From Streptomyces sp. Z26 (lineage in GTDB: Bacteria; Actinomycetota; Actinomycetes; Streptomycetales; Streptomycetaceae): a stretch of DNA of 64,000 nucleotides. The stretch is from NCBI RefSeq assembly GCF_003665095.1, contig NZ_RCHV01000002.1:4884501-4948500 (forward strand), read 5' to 3'. The notes beneath the pieces were generated by a model, which saw only the letters and a program-made list of their open reading frames with translations, ran no database searches and had not been told where the DNA came from. Each line of letters opens with the position of its first letter. Within the stretch, counting starts at the first letter, position 1. Below, in pieces: positions 61,007 through 64,000 of the stretch. The position numbers and the translations under genes are program-made.

Positions 61007-61034
61007 CGCCGCCCGCCCGGACGGGCGAGCGGCG
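61007..61034. terminator. Imperfect hairpin between the LURP-one-like gene and metE
   Basis: CGCCGC and GCGGCG, then GCCCG and CGGGC, form an interrupted 11-bp stem closing on two bases between convergent genes. A GTCCGC microrepeat precedes it. Confidence 0.5.
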
Positions 61035-61054
61035 CGGGGCGGCCTGGGCGCGGA

Positions 61055-63379
61055 TCAGCCCCGGGCGCCGGGGAGTTCGGCGCGTACGGTGCGGGCCGCC
61101 GCCACCAGGTGCTCCAGGGACGCGCGGGTCTCCGGCCAGCCGCGGGTCTTCAGACCGCAGTCCGGGTTGACCCACAGGCGTTCCGCCGGGATGGCCTCGA
61201 GTCCCTCGCGCAGCAGGGCCGTCGCCTCCTCGGTGCTCGGCACGCGCGGGGAGTGGATGTCGTAGACACCCGGGCCCGCCTCACGCGGGTAGCCGTGGTC
61301 GGCCAGTTCGTGCGCGACCTGCATGTGCGATCGGGCGGCCTCCAGGCTGATCACGTCCGCGTCGATGTCGTCGATGGCCTGCACGATGTCACCGAACTCC
61401 GCGTAGCACATGTGCGTGTGGATCTGCGTGGCCGCCCGCACCCCGCCCGTACTGACGCGGAACGCCTCGGTGGCCCACGCCAGATACGCCTCCCGGTCCG
61501 CCGCCCGCAGCGGCAGCGTCTCGCGCAGCGCCGGTTCGTCGACCTGGATCACCGCGGTGCCCGCGGCCTCCAGGTCGGCCACCTCGTCGCGCAGGGCGAG
61601 CGCGACCTGCCGCGCCGTGTCGCCCGGCGGCTGGTCGTCCCGTACGAACGACCAGGCCAGCATGGTGACCGGCCCGGTCAGCATGCCCTTCACGGGCCGC
61701 CGCGTCAGCGACTGGGCGTACGTCGTCCAGCGGACCGTCATCGGCGCGGGCCGGGAGATGTCCCCGGCGAGGATCGGGGGCCGTACGTAACGGGTGCCGT
61801 ACGACTGGACCCAGCCGTGCCGCGTCGCGAGGTAGCCGGTCAGCTGCTCCGCGAAGTACTGCACCATGTCGTTGCGTTCGGGCTCGCCGTGCACCAGGAC
61901 GTCGAGGCCCGCCTCCTCCTGGAACGCCAGCACGTCGCGGATCTCCGACTCGATGCGCCGCTCGTACCCCGCCGTGTCGATCCGCCCGGCCCGCAGGTCG
62001 GCGCGCGCGGTGCGGATGCGCGCCGTCTGCGGGAACGAGCCGATGGTCGTCGTCGGCAGCAGCGGCAGCCCGAGGTGCGCGCGCTGCGCCGCCGCGCGCT
62101 CGGCGTACGGCTCCGGGCGGCGCGTGTCGGCCGCGGTGACGGCGGCGGCGCGGGCCCGTACGGCCGGGTCGTGCGTCAGCGCGGAACCGGCGCGGGACGC
62201 CAGGTCGGCGCGGTTGGCGGCGAGTTCGGCGGCGATGCCGTCCGTGCCCTGGGACAGGCCCTTGGCGAGGGTGACCACCTCGGCCGTCTTCTGCCGCGCG
62301 AACGCCAGCCAGCGCAGCACCTCGGCGTCGATCTCGTCCTCGGCCCGCGCGTCGAGCGGTACGTGCAGCAGCGAGCAGGACGCCGCCACGTCGACCCGGT
62401 CGGCGAGACCGAGCAGGGTGGCGAGGGTGGAGAGGGACTTCTCCAGGTCGTTGATCCAGATGTTGCGGCCGTCGACGACACCGGCCACCAGCCGCTTCCC
62501 CGGCAGCCCGCCGACGGCGGCGAGCGCGTCCAGATTGGCGGCGGCCGGGCCGGTGAAGTCCACCGCGAGGCCGTCGACCGGGGCCTTCGCGAGGACCGGC
62601 AGCGCGTCACCGAGCCGGTCGAAGTACGACGCGACCAGCAGCTTCGGACGGTCGGTGAGACCGCCCAGCGTGTCGTACGCCCGCCTGGCCGCGGCCAGTT
62701 CGGCCGCGTCGCGGTCCTGGACGAGCGCGGGCTCGTCCAGCTGCACCCACTCGGCGCCCGCGGCGCGCAGGTCGGCCAGCACCTCGGCGTATACGGGCAG
62801 CAGCCGCTCCAGCAGGGTCAGCGGCGCGAAGTCGGCGGCGACGCCGGGCGCGGGCTTGGCCAGCAGCAGGTACGTGACCGGGCCGACCAGCACGGGCCGG
62901 GGCGCCAGGCCGAGGGCGAGCGCCTCCCGTACCTCGCCGACCTGCTGGGCGGAGTCGGCGGTGAACACGGTGTCGGGGCCCAACTCGGGCACCAGGTAGT
63001 GGTAGTTGGTGTCGAACCACTTCGTCATCTCCAGGGGCGCCACGTCCTGGGTGCCGCGCGCCATCGCGAAGTACCCGGCGAGGGCGTCCGCCTCGACGGC
63101 CGCGCGGTGGCGTTCGGGGACGGCGCCGACCATCACGCTGGTGTCCAGCACGTGGTCGTAGAACGAGAAGTGGCCGGTCGGCACCTCGTGGACGCCCGCG
63201 TCGGCGAGCTGTCGCCAGTCGGCGGCGCGGAGGTCGGCCGCGGTGGCCCGGAGGGCGTCGGCGGTGACGCGGCCCTTCCAGTGGCCCTCGACGGCCTTCT
63301 TCAGCTCCCTGTCGGGGCCCTGACGCGGGTAGCCGTACACGGTGGCCCGTGCCGCCGCGGCTGCGGACTCGGATGTCAC
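61055..63379 (-). CDS. metE: Cobalamin-independent methionine synthase MetE
   Basis: Transfers the methyl group of 5-methyltetrahydropteroyltri-glutamate to homocysteine, the final step of methionine synthesis when B12 is scarce. The 774 residues are full length. The N-terminal barrel is present, and the C-terminal catalytic barrel carries the zinc ligands His and Cys in IHTHMCYAEFGD and Cys in WVNPDCGLKTRGW. The homocysteine region is in TTTIGSFPQTARIR. GTG 63379 follows AAGGAGA. A cobalamin riboswitch in the leader indicates repression when B12 is available. Confidence 0.97.
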   Translation of the reverse strand: MTSESAAAAARATVYGYPRQGPDRELKKAVEGHWKGRVTADALRATAADLRAADWRQLADAGVHEVPTGHFSFYDHVLDTSVMVGAVPERHRAAVEADALAGYFAMARGTQDVAPLEMTKWFDTNYHYLVPELGPDTVFTADSAQQVGEVREALALGLAPRPVLVGPVTYLLLAKPAPGVAADFAPLTLLERLLPVYAEVLADLRAAGAEWVQLDEPALVQDRDAAELAAARRAYDTLGGLTDRPKLLVASYFDRLGDALPVLAKAPVDGLAVDFTGPAAANLDALAAVGGLPGKRLVAGVVDGRNIWINDLEKSLSTLATLLGLADRVDVAASCSLLHVPLDARAEDEIDAEVLRWLAFARQKTAEVVTLAKGLSQGTDGIAAELAANRADLASRAGSALTHDPAVRARAAAVTAADTRRPEPYAERAAAQRAHLGLPLLPTTTIGSFPQTARIRTARADLRAGRIDTAGYERRIESEIRDVLAFQEEAGLDVLVHGEPERNDMVQYFAEQLTGYLATRHGWVQSYGTRYVRPPILAGDISRPAPMTVRWTTYAQSLTRRPVKGMLTGPVTMLAWSFVRDDQPPGDTARQVALALRDEVADLEAAGTAVIQVDEPALRETLPLRAADREAYLAWATEAFRVSTGGVRAATQIHTHMCYAEFGDIVQAIDDIDADVISLEAARSHMQVAHELADHGYPREAGPGVYDIHSPRVPSTEEATALLREGLEAIPAERLWVNPDCGLKTRGWPETRASLEHLVAAARTVRAELPGARG

Positions 63380-63540
63380 GGAGATCTCCTTCGCGAGATG
63401 TCTCGTCGGGTCCCGGACCGTACGAGCGCGCGAAGGCGGACAGCGGCGGACGTGCGGCGCGCGGCACGCGCCGTCGGTCCTCCGTGGGTGTCGCCGACCG
63501 GCCCTCGCGGTCACGGAACGTCCGCGCACGTCACGTACGC

Positions 63541-63735
63541 ACGCGGGCAACGGGCAGGTCTTCGGACTCGCGGGCGCGCCTGCCGGTCTCCCGGCGGGCA
63601 CCTACTGGCCGTCGCTTCCCGGGCCCGTACGGACCCAGTGCGTATGACGGCGGTCGTTCCCGCTCACCGCTGCGGGGCAGTCCCGGACTCACACCGGGTT
63701 CCCTCTTACGACGCCTCCCGCCTGGCGGACGGGGC
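63541..63735 (-). ncRNA. Cobalamin riboswitch controlling metE
   Basis: On the minus strand the region reads, in order: the AAGAGGGAACCCGGTG block, GAGTCCGGGACTGCCCCGC, GCAGCGGTGA, a variable arm, GGGAAGCGACGGCCAGTAGG, and a closing GCGAGTCCGAAGACCTGCC. These are the conserved boxes of the B12 riboswitch, including the B12-box-like core. It ends about 160 nt before the metE start. The family is known to switch off metE when adenosylcobalamin is bound. Confidence 0.93.
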
Positions 63736-63931
63736 GAACCAGCTGCACCGGCCAGCGTAGACGCCGTACGGCGCGGGTGGGTAGTGCGTCCCGAGGCGTG
63801 GGCGCGGTACGGGGCGGCGCGGGGGAGCGGGCGGGCGCGCGTGGCCGGTCGGTACGCGCTGGACCGGCCGGGACCCGGGCCCATAGGGTCGGTTGCCCGC
63901 CTCCGGCGACCCGGGAAGGACCAGCCACACC

Positions 63932-63976
63932 ATGCGCACCCACGAGACCCGCGGCCGTACGGGGGAGTCCCGGTGA
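63932..63976 (+). CDS. Possible 14-residue leader peptide upstream of the terminal gene
   Basis: ATG 63932, with GGAAGGA 10 nt upstream, opens a 14-codon frame (MRTHETRGRTGESR) that ends in TGA overlapping GTG 63973. The coupling geometry suggests a translated upstream frame. It has no special amino-acid run that would mark an attenuator. It could equally be chance. Confidence 0.3.
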   Translation: MRTHETRGRTGESR

Positions 63977-64000
63977 CCGACGGAACCCGCCCGACGGGCG
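63973..64000 (+). CDS. Start of a plus-strand gene cut by the window end
   Basis: GTG 63973 follows GGGGGAG and begins VTDGTRPTG before the window stops. The product cannot be identified from nine residues. Confidence 0.4.

Noticed and set aside
61109..63760. An 883-codon plus-strand frame opposite metE and its riboswitch
   Set aside because: No recognisable domain, and it runs through the riboswitch. The minus strand encodes a complete MetE.

Overview
The window is high-GC actinobacterial DNA and almost certainly a Streptomyces chromosome. Coding regions have strong third-position GC. GTG starts and purine-rich ribosome sites are frequent. The gene set is typical of the genus: isobutyryl-CoA mutase, the GlgE glucan pathway, RppA, a methyltransferase of the DUF574 type, and a probable DasR-type chitinase site. 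From memory, the order icmA - thioredoxin - DUF6230/DUF6114 - pyk - ackA - pta - pfkA - sugar ABC - two-component system - symporter - glgB/mak/treS/glgE - glgP - metalloprotease resembles one continuous S. coelicolor region. The rppA/P450 pair and metE seem to come from elsewhere in that layout. This synteny statement was not computed.

Layout. 1-3.7 kb: icmA, a convergent TetR repressor and a CnoX-like thioredoxin/TPR protein. 3.7-7.2 kb: a long AT-richer leader with nested inverted repeats, then a three-gene envelope cluster (DUF6230 exported protein, DUF6114 membrane protein, and a Lys/Glu-stalk protein with a low-complexity linker). 7.2-13.5 kb: a central-carbon block with pta-ackA-pyk on the minus strand and pfkA divergent from it. 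13.6-19.1 kb: two small unknown genes, a carbohydrate ABC importer without its own ATPase, and a secreted GH18 chitinase. 19.2-23.3 kb: a CitA/DcuS-type two-component system divergent from a dicarboxylate symporter.

23.4-36.4 kb is the glucan block. glgE-treS and mak-glgB on the minus strand encode the full trehalose-to-alpha-glucan (GlgE) route. glgP on the plus strand breaks the glucan down. Two tandem paralogous lipoproteins with near-identical 3' ends sit between the two arms. 36.5-40.7 kb: a secreted M4 metalloprotease, then a type III polyketide synthase (RppA) with a CYP158-like P450 for a naphthol pigment. 40.9-46.1 kb: three exporters (a heterodimeric ABC pair and an MFS protein). 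46.5-51.7 kb: an L,D-transpeptidase, a CopD-like membrane protein, an enoyl-CoA hydratase, a DUF574 methyltransferase and an RsbW-like kinase. 52-61 kb holds mostly single genes: SDR, DoxX-like protein, amidotransferase, hydrolases, an HxlR/NmrA pair, lipoproteins, DUF1992 and LURP-one proteins. The window ends with metE under a clear cobalamin riboswitch, and with the start of one more plus-strand gene.

Most of the window is core metabolism. I see no CRISPR array, prophage, insertion sequence, tRNA or rRNA. The parts least explained by known biology are the DUF6230/DUF6114 cluster with its structured leader, the tandem lipoproteins showing a gene-conversion signature, and several well-formed inverted or direct repeats at promoters.
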